Origin: Actinomycetes bacterium
GTDB lineage: Bacteria; Actinomycetota; Acidimicrobiia; Acidimicrobiales; CADCSY01
NCBI GenBank assembly: GCA_025464025.1
Contig: JAODBP010000143.1
Span: 1 to 12,542 of the forward strand
Direction of reading: 5' to 3'
DNA length: 12,542 bases
Position numbers and translations under genes: made by a program
Notes under the pieces: model-generated
Told to the model about the DNA's origin: nothing
The model's database searches: none
What the model saw: the letters and a program-made list of their open reading frames with translations, nothing else
Shown: in pieces, positions 1-6,683 of the stretch
How the letters are laid out: every line of letters starts with the position of its first letter
How positions within the stretch are numbered: position 1 is the first letter of the stretch

Positions 1-2
1 AG

Positions 3-371
3 GCCGACGACCTGCGGTCGGTGGCCGCCGTGTTCGTGCAGCCGTTCGCCGAGCTGGCCACTGGCTCCGAGCACGAGCGCTGGGTCGTGCAGTTCCTGAG
101 CCAGCTCCACGACGACGTGTCGCTCTCGATCGAGGACATCGCCGACCTCATCGGCGACACCGGGACGGTCGAGGCGTTCGAGCTTCTGCGCCAGCGGTTG
201 GAGCTGCCGGCCAACCTGCTGGGGGAGCGGGTGCGGGTGGGGCTCAACAGCTACCTCCACGCCTCGGCCATCTGGGCCAAGGGCCAGCGGCGGGCCCACC
301 TGGTGAGCGACGAGGTGTTCCGGCGGAACATCGTCGACATGTTCCTCGGCGCACTCCTTGCGCCGTACTAA
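3..371 (+). CDS. TetR-family transcriptional regulator, C-terminal part
   Basis: Only the C-terminal ligand-binding half is present. The frame is open to the left edge, so the true start and the N-terminal helix-turn-helix lie outside the window; the in-frame GTG at 21 is internal. The visible part is all-helical, with an acidic region around LSIEDIADLIGDTG and a final helix pair ending VSDEVFRRNIVDMFLGALLAPY. That ending is typical of TetR C-terminal domains in actinobacterial acyl-CoA and xenobiotic clusters. These proteins are usually repressors released by a small ligand. The gene ends 42 bases before the amidohydrolase gene on the same strand, which suggests it controls the cluster, itself, or both. 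The TetR call rests on overall pattern because the DNA-binding domain is not visible. Without it, the fragment could belong to another helical family. Confidence 0.72.
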   Translation, partial: ADDLRSVAAVFVQPFAELATGSEHERWVVQFLSQLHDDVSLSIEDIADLIGDTGTVEAFELLRQRLELPANLLGERVRVGLNSYLHASAIWAKGQRRAHLVSDEVFRRNIVDMFLGALLAPY

Positions 372-413
372 TACATGTAGTTCACTAAGGTGCGGAGCCA
401 CCGAGGGGGAGCC
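372..413 (+). promoter_or_regulatory. AT-rich gap with TACATGTA palindrome and amidohydrolase ribosome binding site
   Basis: This gap holds an 8-bp palindrome, TACATGTA (372-379), inside a short AT-rich patch (about 364-390) that stands out in the GC-rich background. The purine run GAGGGGGA (403-410) precedes the ATG at 414 and is the ribosome binding site. A palindrome directly after a TetR-family gene and before the first enzyme gene is a natural operator candidate, but that role is inference. I could not identify a convincing -35 box; TACTAA (366-371) could serve as a weak -10. Confidence 0.35.
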
Positions 414-1574
414 ATGCTGTTCGAACGCTTCGGCGTGATCGACGTCGACACGCACGTGACCGAGCCGCCCGACACCTGGGCCTCGCGCATGAGCACGAAG
501 TGGGGCGAGGCCATCCCCCACATCGAGCGCATCGACGGGTTCGACGTGTGGGTCATCAACGGCCGGCCGTGGGCCAAGCCGGGCAACACGGCGATGGCTG
601 GCTTCGACGGCACGCTGCCCGACGGCCCCAAGACCTACGCCGACATGCACCCCGGCGCGTGGGACCCGAAGGCCCGCATCGCGTTCATGGACGAGCAGCG
701 GATCCAGGCCCAGGTCCTCTACCCGAACATCGGCGGCTTCGGGGCGGGCGCCTGGCTCGACCACGGCGACCCGGCCTACGCCCTCGAGGCCATCCGGGCC
801 TACAACGACTTCCAGGTCGACTTCGCCTCGGTGGCGCCCGACCGCCTGCTGCCCATCACGTCGGTGCCGTTCTGGGACGTGCCCGCTGCCATCGCCGAGA
901 TCGAGCGGTCGGTCGGGAACGGCCACCGGGGCATCAACTTCTGCAACTCGCCCGACGCCTACGGCCAGCCCCACCTGTGGGATCGGCACTGGGACCCGAT
1001 CTGGGCGGCGACCCGCGACGCCGGCGTCCCGGTGAACTTCCACATCGGCGGCGGCCGCATCGGCGAGCAGCTCTCGGTGGGCGCCGAGATGGGCTTCCGG
1101 GCCAACTTCTCGCGGATGTCGTCGATGCTGTTCGCCGACAACCTCGCCTGCATGTCGGCCCTCATCCACGGCGGGGTGTGCCACCGCTTCCCCGACCTCG
1201 ACTTCGTGTCGGTCGAGAGCGGCGTCGGCATGATCCCCGGTGCCCTCGAGGCGTTCGACTGGCAGTGGCGCAACGGCGGCGTGGCCCGCGAGCACCCCGA
1301 GTACGACCTGCTCCCGTCGGAGTACTTCCGCCGCCAGATCTACGGGTGCTTCTGGTACGAGCGCGACGCCGTCACCCCGGCGCTGCTCGCCTACCCCGAC
1401 AACATGCTGTTCGAGACGGACTTCCCGCACCCGACGTGCCAGCACCCCGGTCCGCAGACGCCGGCCGTCGAGCCCCACACCTACGCCGACGAGGCGCTCG
1501 GCGCCCTGCCCGACGATGTGTTGGAGAAGGTGCTCGTCACCACCGCGGCACGCCTGTACGGGGTGGCGGCGTGA
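414..1574 (+). CDS. Amidohydrolase 2 family metal-dependent hydrolase/decarboxylase
   Basis: This 386-aa TIM-barrel enzyme belongs to the amidohydrolase-2 group (COG2159), which includes ACMSD-like decarboxylases and hydrolases that bind one metal ion. The N-terminus carries the metal motif DVDTHVTEP (residues 10-18), with Glu where classical members have a second His. VNFHIGGG supplies His210, VSVESGVGMIPGALEAFDW (from about 265) is a typical core strand, and ETDFPHP supplies the late Asp336. Length is normal for the family. I chose ATG 414 over the in-frame GTG at 390 because GAGGGGGA lies just upstream of it and the family N-terminus begins there. Its stop overlaps a GTG at 1571. Neighbours suggest a catabolic operon under TetR control. 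The substrate cannot be read from sequence; a decarboxylase acting on a carboxylated intermediate is as likely as a hydrolase. Confidence 0.9.
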   Translation: MLFERFGVIDVDTHVTEPPDTWASRMSTKWGEAIPHIERIDGFDVWVINGRPWAKPGNTAMAGFDGTLPDGPKTYADMHPGAWDPKARIAFMDEQRIQAQVLYPNIGGFGAGAWLDHGDPAYALEAIRAYNDFQVDFASVAPDRLLPITSVPFWDVPAAIAEIERSVGNGHRGINFCNSPDAYGQPHLWDRHWDPIWAATRDAGVPVNFHIGGGRIGEQLSVGAEMGFRANFSRMSSMLFADNLACMSALIHGGVCHRFPDLDFVSVESGVGMIPGALEAFDWQWRNGGVAREHPEYDLLPSEYFRRQIYGCFWYERDAVTPALLAYPDNMLFETDFPHPTCQHPGPQTPAVEPHTYADEALGALPDDVLEKVLVTTAARLYGVAA

Positions 1575-1690
1575 GCGAGCGAACCATGAGCACAGGCTTT
1601 GGCGAGGCGCCCTGCGCCGAGCCCTTCGCTGGTGCCCCGTCCGGCGATCCGAGTCGAGCAGGGCACTTCATTCCGGCGAGGCACCAGTGA
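1571..1690 (+). CDS. Possible 39-aa small ORF bridging two genes
   Basis: A 39-codon frame starts with GTG overlapping the amidohydrolase stop (GTGA at 1571-1574). It ends with TGA overlapping the kinase start (GTGA at 1687-1690). Its predicted peptide (VSERTMSTGFGEAPCAEP and onward) is rich in Gly, Pro and Ala and matches nothing I recognise. Its third positions are less G/C-biased (10 of 39 codons end in A or T) than the flanking genes, which argues against long-standing coding selection. No good Shine-Dalgarno sequence precedes it. It could be a translational bridge coupling the two enzymes, or simply an intergenic sequence that happens to be open. Confidence 0.2.
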   Translation: MSERTMSTGFGEAPCAEPFAGAPSGDPSRAGHFIPARHQ

Positions 1691-2646
1691 AGGAGCAGCT
1701 CGAGGCCTGGATCGCCGACGAGGTCGGTGAGCCCGTCACCATCGGCGAGCTGCGCCGCACCTCGGCCGGCTTCTCCCGGGAGAACTGGGTGTTCGACGCC
1801 ACCTGGTCCGGCGAGCGCCACGACCTCATCGCCCGGCGCGACCCGGTGGGCAGCGTGCTGGAGACCGACCGCAAGATCGAGACGGCCGTGCTGCGCGCCC
1901 TCGTCGACACGGCGGTGCCGTCGCCGACGTTGCGGTGGGCCGACCTCGGCGGCGAGCGGCTCGGCCGCCCGGCGCTGATCATGGACCTGGCGTCCGGCAC
2001 GTGCGACGGCTTCGTCCTCAACGGCGCCGCCCCGCTCGACCACCGGGTGGCCCTGGCCCGCCACATCTACGACCACCTGGCCGGCATCCACCTCGTCGGC
2101 TGGCGCACCCTCGGGCTGGGCCAGGTGCTGGAGGACCCGGGATCGGAGGCGGCGTTGCGGGCCGTCGACCACTGGGAGTCGGAGCTGCGGCGGGTGCAGC
2201 TCGACCCCGAGCCCGAGCTCACCATGGTCCTGGCGTGGCTCCGGGCCAACGCCCCGACCAACGAGGTCACCGCCCTCGTCCACGGCGACTTCAAGCCCGG
2301 CAACCTGTTGCTCGACGGCGACCTGGTCACCGCCGTCCTCGACTGGGAGACGGCCCACCTCGGCGACCCCCACGAGGACCTCGGCTGGGTCACCAACCCG
2401 CTCCGCCAGGGCGAGCACCGCATCGCCGGGGCGTGGGAGCCGCAGGACCTGCTCGACCTGTGGGCCGAGCGCACCGGCCTCACCGTCGACCCCGAGGCCG
2501 TCCGCTGGTGGCAGGTGCTGGCCAACGTCAAGCTCTCCGTGATCGTCCTCACCGGCTCCCGGGCCTTCGTCGAGGGCCGGCTCGACCGCATCCACCAGTC
2601 GCCGGTGCGGATCTACCGGCTCCTCCTCGACCAGATCGGCGCCTGA
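1687..2646 (+). CDS. APH-family phosphotransferase (ACAD10-like kinase)
   Basis: This 319-aa kinase-fold protein belongs to the aminoglycoside phosphotransferase (APH) superfamily, in the branch related to the kinase domain of ACAD10/ACAD11. The catalytic loop HGDFKPGNLLLD has His199, Asp201 (predicted base), Lys203 and Asn206. The metal-binding segment VLDWETAHLGDPHEDLGW has Asp219. The N-lobe includes TSAGFSRENWVFD and the Lys-equivalent region LIARRDP. Start GTG 1687 gives the normal family N-terminus (VKEQLEAWIADEVG); the frame is open far upstream but that extension looks non-coding. Its stop overlaps the next start (TGATG), so the two are translationally coupled. In catabolic clusters such kinases probably phosphorylate a hydroxylated carbon chain or CoA ester. 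Antibiotic resistance is unlikely given the context, but the substrate is inferred. Confidence 0.88.
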   Translation: MKEQLEAWIADEVGEPVTIGELRRTSAGFSRENWVFDATWSGERHDLIARRDPVGSVLETDRKIETAVLRALVDTAVPSPTLRWADLGGERLGRPALIMDLASGTCDGFVLNGAAPLDHRVALARHIYDHLAGIHLVGWRTLGLGQVLEDPGSEAALRAVDHWESELRRVQLDPEPELTMVLAWLRANAPTNEVTALVHGDFKPGNLLLDGDLVTAVLDWETAHLGDPHEDLGWVTNPLRQGEHRIAGAWEPQDLLDLWAERTGLTVDPEAVRWWQVLANVKLSVIVLTGSRAFVEGRLDRIHQSPVRIYRLLLDQIGA

Positions 2647-3068
2647 TGCGACCCGACGTGACCGAGCAGCTCCGCGGCATCCGCCAGATCCTCGCCGAGG
2701 TGGTGGCGCCCGAGGTGACCGAGCCGTACCCGGCCGACGTGCTGGCCGGGGCCCTCGCCACCCTCGACCTCCTGGCCGACGCCTGGGCCGAGGTGCCCCG
2801 CTTCCTGTGCTGGGACAGCGCGGCCACCGCCCACGTCCTGCGCCTGGCCGGCCTGCGCACGACGCCGATGCCCGACGACCTGCTCGACCTCGCCGCTCTC
2901 CGCGCCCACCACCAGGAGGTGCGGGGGCTGCTCGAGGCGTCGATGCCCACCATCCTCGAGCACGACGCGGCCCGCACCGCAGTCGTGCAGCTCTTCCGCG
3001 ACCGCGCCGAGCGCTACCCGCTCGCCGCCCGACCCCAAGGGGGATTCGCTGCTCACGCCGCTCGATGA
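2646..3068 (+). CDS. Hypothetical protein, kinase-coupled
   Basis: This 140-aa soluble, mostly helical protein starts at ATG 2646, overlapping the kinase stop codon by one base (TGATG). It begins MRPDVTEQLRGIRQILAEVVAPEV and contains a helix-rich core with EPYPADVLAGALATLDLLADAW. It has no signal peptide, membrane segment or metal motif that I can see. I do not recognise a named domain. From general impression, proteins of this length and start often follow APH-like kinases in actinobacterial gene clusters, which suggests a partner or accessory subunit; that is inference. Its last residues (after RAERYPLAARP, about residue 129) look unlike the rest, and the reading frame of the next gene already appears coding there. 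A frameshift or a long overlap at 3030-3068 is therefore possible. Confidence 0.7.
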   Translation: MRPDVTEQLRGIRQILAEVVAPEVTEPYPADVLAGALATLDLLADAWAEVPRFLCWDSAATAHVLRLAGLRTTPMPDDLLDLAALRAHHQEVRGLLEASMPTILEHDAARTAVVQLFRDRAERYPLAARPQGGFAAHAAR

Positions 3069-3084
3069 CACGCCCTGGCACCAG

Positions 3085-4173
3085 TTGCCGACCACGTTCG
3101 ACCACGTCGGCACCAGCGACGTGCGGTTCTTCGACCGGCTGTGGTTCGCCGCCTACGACCGCACCGGCGGTGGCGCCCTCCAGTTCACGATGGGCGTGTA
3201 CCAGAACATGAACGTCGTCGACGGGGGCTTCGTGTTCGTCCACGAGGGACGCCAGCACAACGTTCGGGCCTCGCGCCAGCTCCGCCCGACGTACGAGACG
3301 GCGTGCGGGCCGCTGCGCATCGAGGTGCTCGAGCCGCTCCAGCGCATCCGCCTCACCGTCGCCCCGAGCGAGGGCTCGGTGCACGGCGAGCTGGAGTGGA
3401 CCGCGGCGTTCGCGGCCCAGGAGGAGCGCCCGCACTTCGCCCGCCGATGGGGCCGGGTGCTCGAGGACTACAGCCGCTACGACCAGATGGGCGACCTCTC
3501 GGGCTGGCTCGAGGTCGAGGGCGAGCGGGTGGACCTCGGTGACTGGTGGGCCTGCCGCGACCACTCGTGGGGCGTGCGGGAGAGCGTCGGCATCCCCGAG
3601 CCCCACACCGGCGAGGTGCCGCCCCGCACCGGCTCCACGTTTGCCTTCCTCTTCTACTCGACCGACACCCACGGTGGGCACGTGCAGTTCACCCGTCGGG
3701 CCGGAGCCGACCACCTCACCGCCGAGCTGGTCGACCGCACCACCGGCGAGTCGGTGCTCGGCACCCACGTCACGGTGGACGCCACGTTCACCGACGACCA
3801 GCGGCCCCGTCGGTTCGACCGGGCCACGTTCGTCGTCACCGACGAAGCCGGCGGCACGACCACGTTCGACGTCGAGGCCAAGGGCCCGGCCGTGGCCATG
3901 CCCGGGCTCGGCTACAGCGGGGGCTACGACGACGCCCTCGGCCTTGGCGTCTACCGAGGGATCCAGCACCTCGAGCACGAGGTGTGGGACGTGTCGCACC
4001 CGGCGGAGGTCGGCTATCCCGACGGCACGACCGGCCGACCCGTCCACCGGATCCAGCCGGTGACGGTCACCCAGCAGGGGCCCGCCGGCACCAGTCACGG
4101 CACCGGCAGCCTCACGTTCATCGCCGAGGTCGAGCTCGACGCGGACGGCCACCTGCGGGGTGGCCACTCCTAG
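3085..4173 (+). CDS. Tocopherol cyclase/AttH-like (calycin-type) hypothetical protein
   Basis: The protein is 362 aa from TTG 3085 and beta-strand rich. It contains FDHVGTSDVRFFDRLWFAAYD near the N-terminus, a central GDWWACRDHSWGVRES motif (about residues 152-167), and a second half of strands such as GGHVQFTRRAG. This two-half layout with an RDHSWG(V)R motif is what I associate with the tocopherol cyclase/AttH-like lipocalin-fold proteins of actinobacteria (DUF7064/7065-type); the assignment is from memory. It probably binds or modifies a hydrophobic compound made or used by the cluster. TTG 3085 has no ribosome binding site. The same frame upstream reads PDPKGDSLLTPLDDTPWHQ, which looks like genuine protein. 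AAGGGGGA (3037-3044) sits before a CTG at 3049, so the true start may be 3049. It ends 9 bases from the convergent cyclase gene. Confidence 0.75.
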   Translation: MPTTFDHVGTSDVRFFDRLWFAAYDRTGGGALQFTMGVYQNMNVVDGGFVFVHEGRQHNVRASRQLRPTYETACGPLRIEVLEPLQRIRLTVAPSEGSVHGELEWTAAFAAQEERPHFARRWGRVLEDYSRYDQMGDLSGWLEVEGERVDLGDWWACRDHSWGVRESVGIPEPHTGEVPPRTGSTFAFLFYSTDTHGGHVQFTRRAGADHLTAELVDRTTGESVLGTHVTVDATFTDDQRPRRFDRATFVVTDEAGGTTTFDVEAKGPAVAMPGLGYSGGYDDALGLGVYRGIQHLEHEVWDVSHPAEVGYPDGTTGRPVHRIQPVTVTQQGPAGTSHGTGSLTFIAEVELDADGHLRGGHS

Positions 4174-4182
4174 TCGACGGCC

Positions 4183-5481
4183 TCAGGTTCGCACGGTGCT
4201 CCTCGAGCCGCCCCGCTTCTTCGACTCGTAGAGGGCGGCGTCGGCGGCCGACAGGAGCGAGTCGGCGGTGGCCCCGGGCGAGGCGAGTGCGATGCCCACG
4301 GAGATGCCGAGCACCATGGCGCCCCCGGGCACGGCGAACGGCTCGTCCATGGTGGCGAGCAGGCGGTCGGCGATCCGCTCGGCGTCGGCCTCGCCCCCCA
4401 CACCCCGCCACAGGACCGTGAACTCGTCGCCGCCCATGCGGGCCAGCTCGTCGCCGGCGCGGAGCGTCGACGCCAGCCGCTCGGCCACCTGCACCAGCAC
4501 GTCGTCGCCGACGCCGTGGCCGTGCTCGTCGTTCACCTGCTTGAAGCCGTCGAGGTCGCAGAAGGCCACGGCCAGCTCGGGCTGGCCCATGGCCAGGGCG
4601 TGGGCCAGCCGCTCGCGGAACGCGCCGCGGTTGGCCACGCCGGTGAGCGAGTCGTGCCCGGCGAGGTGGAGGAGGCGCTGATGCTCGGCCGTCCGCACCA
4701 GGGCGAGGGCCACGTATCCGGCGGCCTCGGCCAGGACGTTGCGGTGGCCGAGCAGCGGGGCCTCGGGCACCGTCGTCCACACCGACAGCACGGCGGGTGG
4801 CACCGAACCACCGCCGATGGCGGTGAGCCAGCACGTGGTCGAGCCGAGCTCGGTCGCGGCGTGGCCATCGGCCGGCACCTGCACCACCTCGAGGGCGCCG
4901 ACGGCATCGACCCACGGGCCCACGTCGAGGGGGAGCGCGGCGGCGGCGTCCCACGAGCCGGCCACGCCGACGAACCGCTCGCCGTCCCAGCCGTGGTGGA
5001 CGGCGGCCCCCTGGGCGTAGAGCGAGGCGGTGATCGAGCGGGTCAGCGACTCGAGCACGGCCGCCAGCGGCGCGTCGGCCAGGAGGCGGTGCAGGAAGTC
5101 GGACTGGTGGCGCTGCGCCTCCCAGGACCGGAGCCGGAGGGCGACGAGGCCGAGCTCGGGGTGGTCGAAGAACGGCATGGCCGCCACCTCGATCCAGGTC
5201 CACCCGCCCCATGCGTTGCGGAGGGCGAACACGATCGGGATCCCGGCGTCGGCCTGCACGCTGGCCCCGACCTCGCTGATGCCCTCGAGGGCAGCGTCGA
5301 CCTGGGTCTCGTCGATGAAGTCGACCATGTTGCGGCCGACGAGGTCCTCGGCCCGCCAGCCGCTCAGCTCGGTGATCGACGAGCTGGCGAAGTGGATGAG
5401 GCCGCCGTGGTCGATGACGACGAACGGCACGGCCGTCCGGTCGACGATCAGTCGGAACAGGTGGTCCGGGACCGACGACAT
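4183..5481 (-). CDS. Diguanylate cyclase with PAS and GAF-like sensor domains
   Basis: This 432-aa protein is predicted to make cyclic di-GMP from two GTP. Domains in order: a PAS domain (about 8-120, with FVVIDHGGLIHFASSSITELSGW), a GAF-like sensor (about 130-260), and a GGDEF domain (about 270-432, opening HDSLTGVANRGAFRERL). The active-site loop is an intact GGDEF at 350-354 (ARMGGDEFTVL). The inhibitory I-site RxxD (Arg341-Ala-Gly-Asp344) lies five residues upstream as usual, so product feedback is expected. No transmembrane segment or signal peptide is visible, so it is a cytoplasmic sensor. Start ATG 5481 lies 10 bases after the stop of the PAS-LuxR gene, and the two almost certainly form an operon. 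I see no clear Shine-Dalgarno site, so translation may be coupled to the upstream gene. No EAL domain is present. Confidence 0.93.
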   Translation of the reverse strand: MSSVPDHLFRLIVDRTAVPFVVIDHGGLIHFASSSITELSGWRAEDLVGRNMVDFIDETQVDAALEGISEVGASVQADAGIPIVFALRNAWGGWTWIEVAAMPFFDHPELGLVALRLRSWEAQRHQSDFLHRLLADAPLAAVLESLTRSITASLYAQGAAVHHGWDGERFVGVAGSWDAAAALPLDVGPWVDAVGALEVVQVPADGHAATELGSTTCWLTAIGGGSVPPAVLSVWTTVPEAPLLGHRNVLAEAAGYVALALVRTAEHQRLLHLAGHDSLTGVANRGAFRERLAHALAMGQPELAVAFCDLDGFKQVNDEHGHGVGDDVLVQVAERLASTLRAGDELARMGGDEFTVLWRGVGGEADAERIADRLLATMDEPFAVPGGAMVLGISVGIALASPGATADSLLSAADAALYESKKRGGSRSTVRT

Positions 5482-5491
5482 GCCCGACGAG

Positions 5492-6481
5492 TCAAGCAGC
5501 CCCAGCCGTCTGGCGCAGCTGTTCGATGAGCTCGACCTGGGAGTGGACGCCGAACTTCCGGAAGATGACCGAGAGGTGGTTCCGCACCGTGCTCTGGCTC
5601 ACGAACAGCTCGCGGGCGATCGTCGGCACGCGGGAGCCGTCCAGCAGGCGATCCAGGATCTCGAGCTGCCGGGGGCTGAGGTCGGTGTCGGGGCGGGCAA
5701 GGGTCGGCGTCGGGGTCGAGGGCATGAGCCCGGCGGCCCGCAGCTCGTTGGCGATGCGCCGCAGCCGCTCGCTCAGCACCTCTTCCTCGTCGGCCGCGGT
5801 CGGCGACGAGAGCACGAAGGCGAGGCGCCGGTCGCCCTTGTCCCGCAGTGGCGACAGGAGCACCTTCACCCGCCGCCACCGGTCCTGGCCGTCGAGGATG
5901 CGGACGCCGGCTCGGGCCGACCGGCCGGTGCGCAGGCACTCGGTCACGGTGTACAGCAGCTCGGGGACGTCGTCGCAGTGGATCCGCTCGGTGGCCTCCA
6001 CGCCGATCAGGGCCTGGGGGTCGACGCCGAGCAGGTCCTCCACGTCGGCGCTCACGGTCACGATGCGCCAGTCGTCGTCGACCACGCCGACCACCGAGGG
6101 CTGGTGCTCGACGGTGACGGGGTGGGGGTCGCGCTGGAGCGGCTGGTCGGTGAGTACGAGCAGCACGGCGTCGGCGTCGGGCACCCGCCGGGTCCAGACC
6201 CAGGCGTCGAACGGCGTGCCGTCGGCCTTCCGGAGGCGCCGGGGCGACTGGTAGCCCTCGACGGTGCCGGCGGTCAGGAGGCCGAGGGCGTCGGTGGTGA
6301 GCTGCTTCTCGTCGGAGAACGTCGTGGCCAGCTGGCCGACCACCTCGTCGCGGGTGCCGCCGAGCACACGGAGGCCCTCGTCGCTGGCTTCGAGCACCTG
6401 TTGGGTGACGAGGTCGAGCAGGACGAGCGGGATGGGGGAGTGCCGCACGAGATCGATCTCGGGACGCGCCGAGGGGGTCAT
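5492..6481 (-). CDS. PAS-PAS-LuxR transcriptional regulator
   Basis: A 329-aa cytoplasmic regulator. The first sensor region (about 5-110, from RHSPIPLVLLDLVTQQVLEASDEGL) and the second (about 120-225, with VVGVVDDDWRIVTVSADVEDLLGV) read as PAS domains. A helical linker leads to a LuxR/GerE helix-turn-helix at 268-329: LSPRQLEILDRLLDGS, then IARELFVSQSTVRNHLSVIFRKFGV as the DNA-binding core. There is no receiver domain, so the signal probably enters through the PAS domains. I chose ATG 6481 because AAAGG lies 7 bases upstream of it; the ATG at 6487 (two residues longer) has almost no spacing. It is transcribed divergently from the secreted-protein gene and is the first gene of a pair with the diguanylate cyclase. 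Autoregulation or control of the divergent gene is inference. Confidence 0.9.
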   Translation of the reverse strand: MTPSARPEIDLVRHSPIPLVLLDLVTQQVLEASDEGLRVLGGTRDEVVGQLATTFSDEKQLTTDALGLLTAGTVEGYQSPRRLRKADGTPFDAWVWTRRVPDADAVLLVLTDQPLQRDPHPVTVEHQPSVVGVVDDDWRIVTVSADVEDLLGVDPQALIGVEATERIHCDDVPELLYTVTECLRTGRSARAGVRILDGQDRWRRVKVLLSPLRDKGDRRLAFVLSSPTAADEEEVLSERLRRIANELRAAGLMPSTPTPTLARPDTDLSPRQLEILDRLLDGSRVPTIARELFVSQSTVRNHLSVIFRKFGVHSQVELIEQLRQTAGAA

Positions 6482-6683
6482 GGCCATGCCTTTCGAAGCT
6501 CTGGGTTGCTCCGGCAAGCCGACCGGCACCGCTGCCGCCAAGCAGTCGTCGTGCGCACGGACTGCGACCAGTGTGCCGGCGCGCGCCGCGTTCTCCACCT
6601 CCACAAGGAACGCACAGGTTGGGCTCAGGAGGCCCGCAGACCCGCTTCGTACGTTGCCCTCACCACCTACGAGGGAGATCGCA
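6482..6683. promoter_or_regulatory. Divergent intergenic region with interrupted dyad
   Basis: This gap between the LuxR-type gene and the secreted-protein gene must hold both promoters. An interrupted dyad spans 6542-6565: GCAGTC pairs with GACTGC, and the centre holds the 10-bp palindrome CGTGCGCACG (6550-6559), with a two-base asymmetry. It is an operator candidate for the LuxR-type regulator, by inference. A TANNNT hexamer, TACGTT (6650-6655), could be the -10 of the secreted-protein gene, but I see no matching -35. The ribosome binding site of that gene is GAGGGAG (6671-6677), six bases before ATG 6684. Confidence 0.4.

Noticed and set aside
500..1690. Plus-strand frame of 396 codons inside the amidohydrolase gene
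   Set aside because: Arg/Pro/Ala/Gly-rich sequence overlapping the amidohydrolase in another frame. Only its last 39 codons, which bridge the next gap, were kept as a low-confidence note.
1687..2646. Aminoglycoside resistance gene
   Set aside because: The APH fold is clear, but gene context and the ACAD10-like sequence pattern point to small-molecule metabolism rather than antibiotic modification.
1537..4167. Long minus-strand open frame (876 codons)
   Set aside because: It runs antisense to four well-supported plus-strand genes, and its peptide is the Val/Gly/Glu/Asp-rich type produced by GC-biased codons read backwards.
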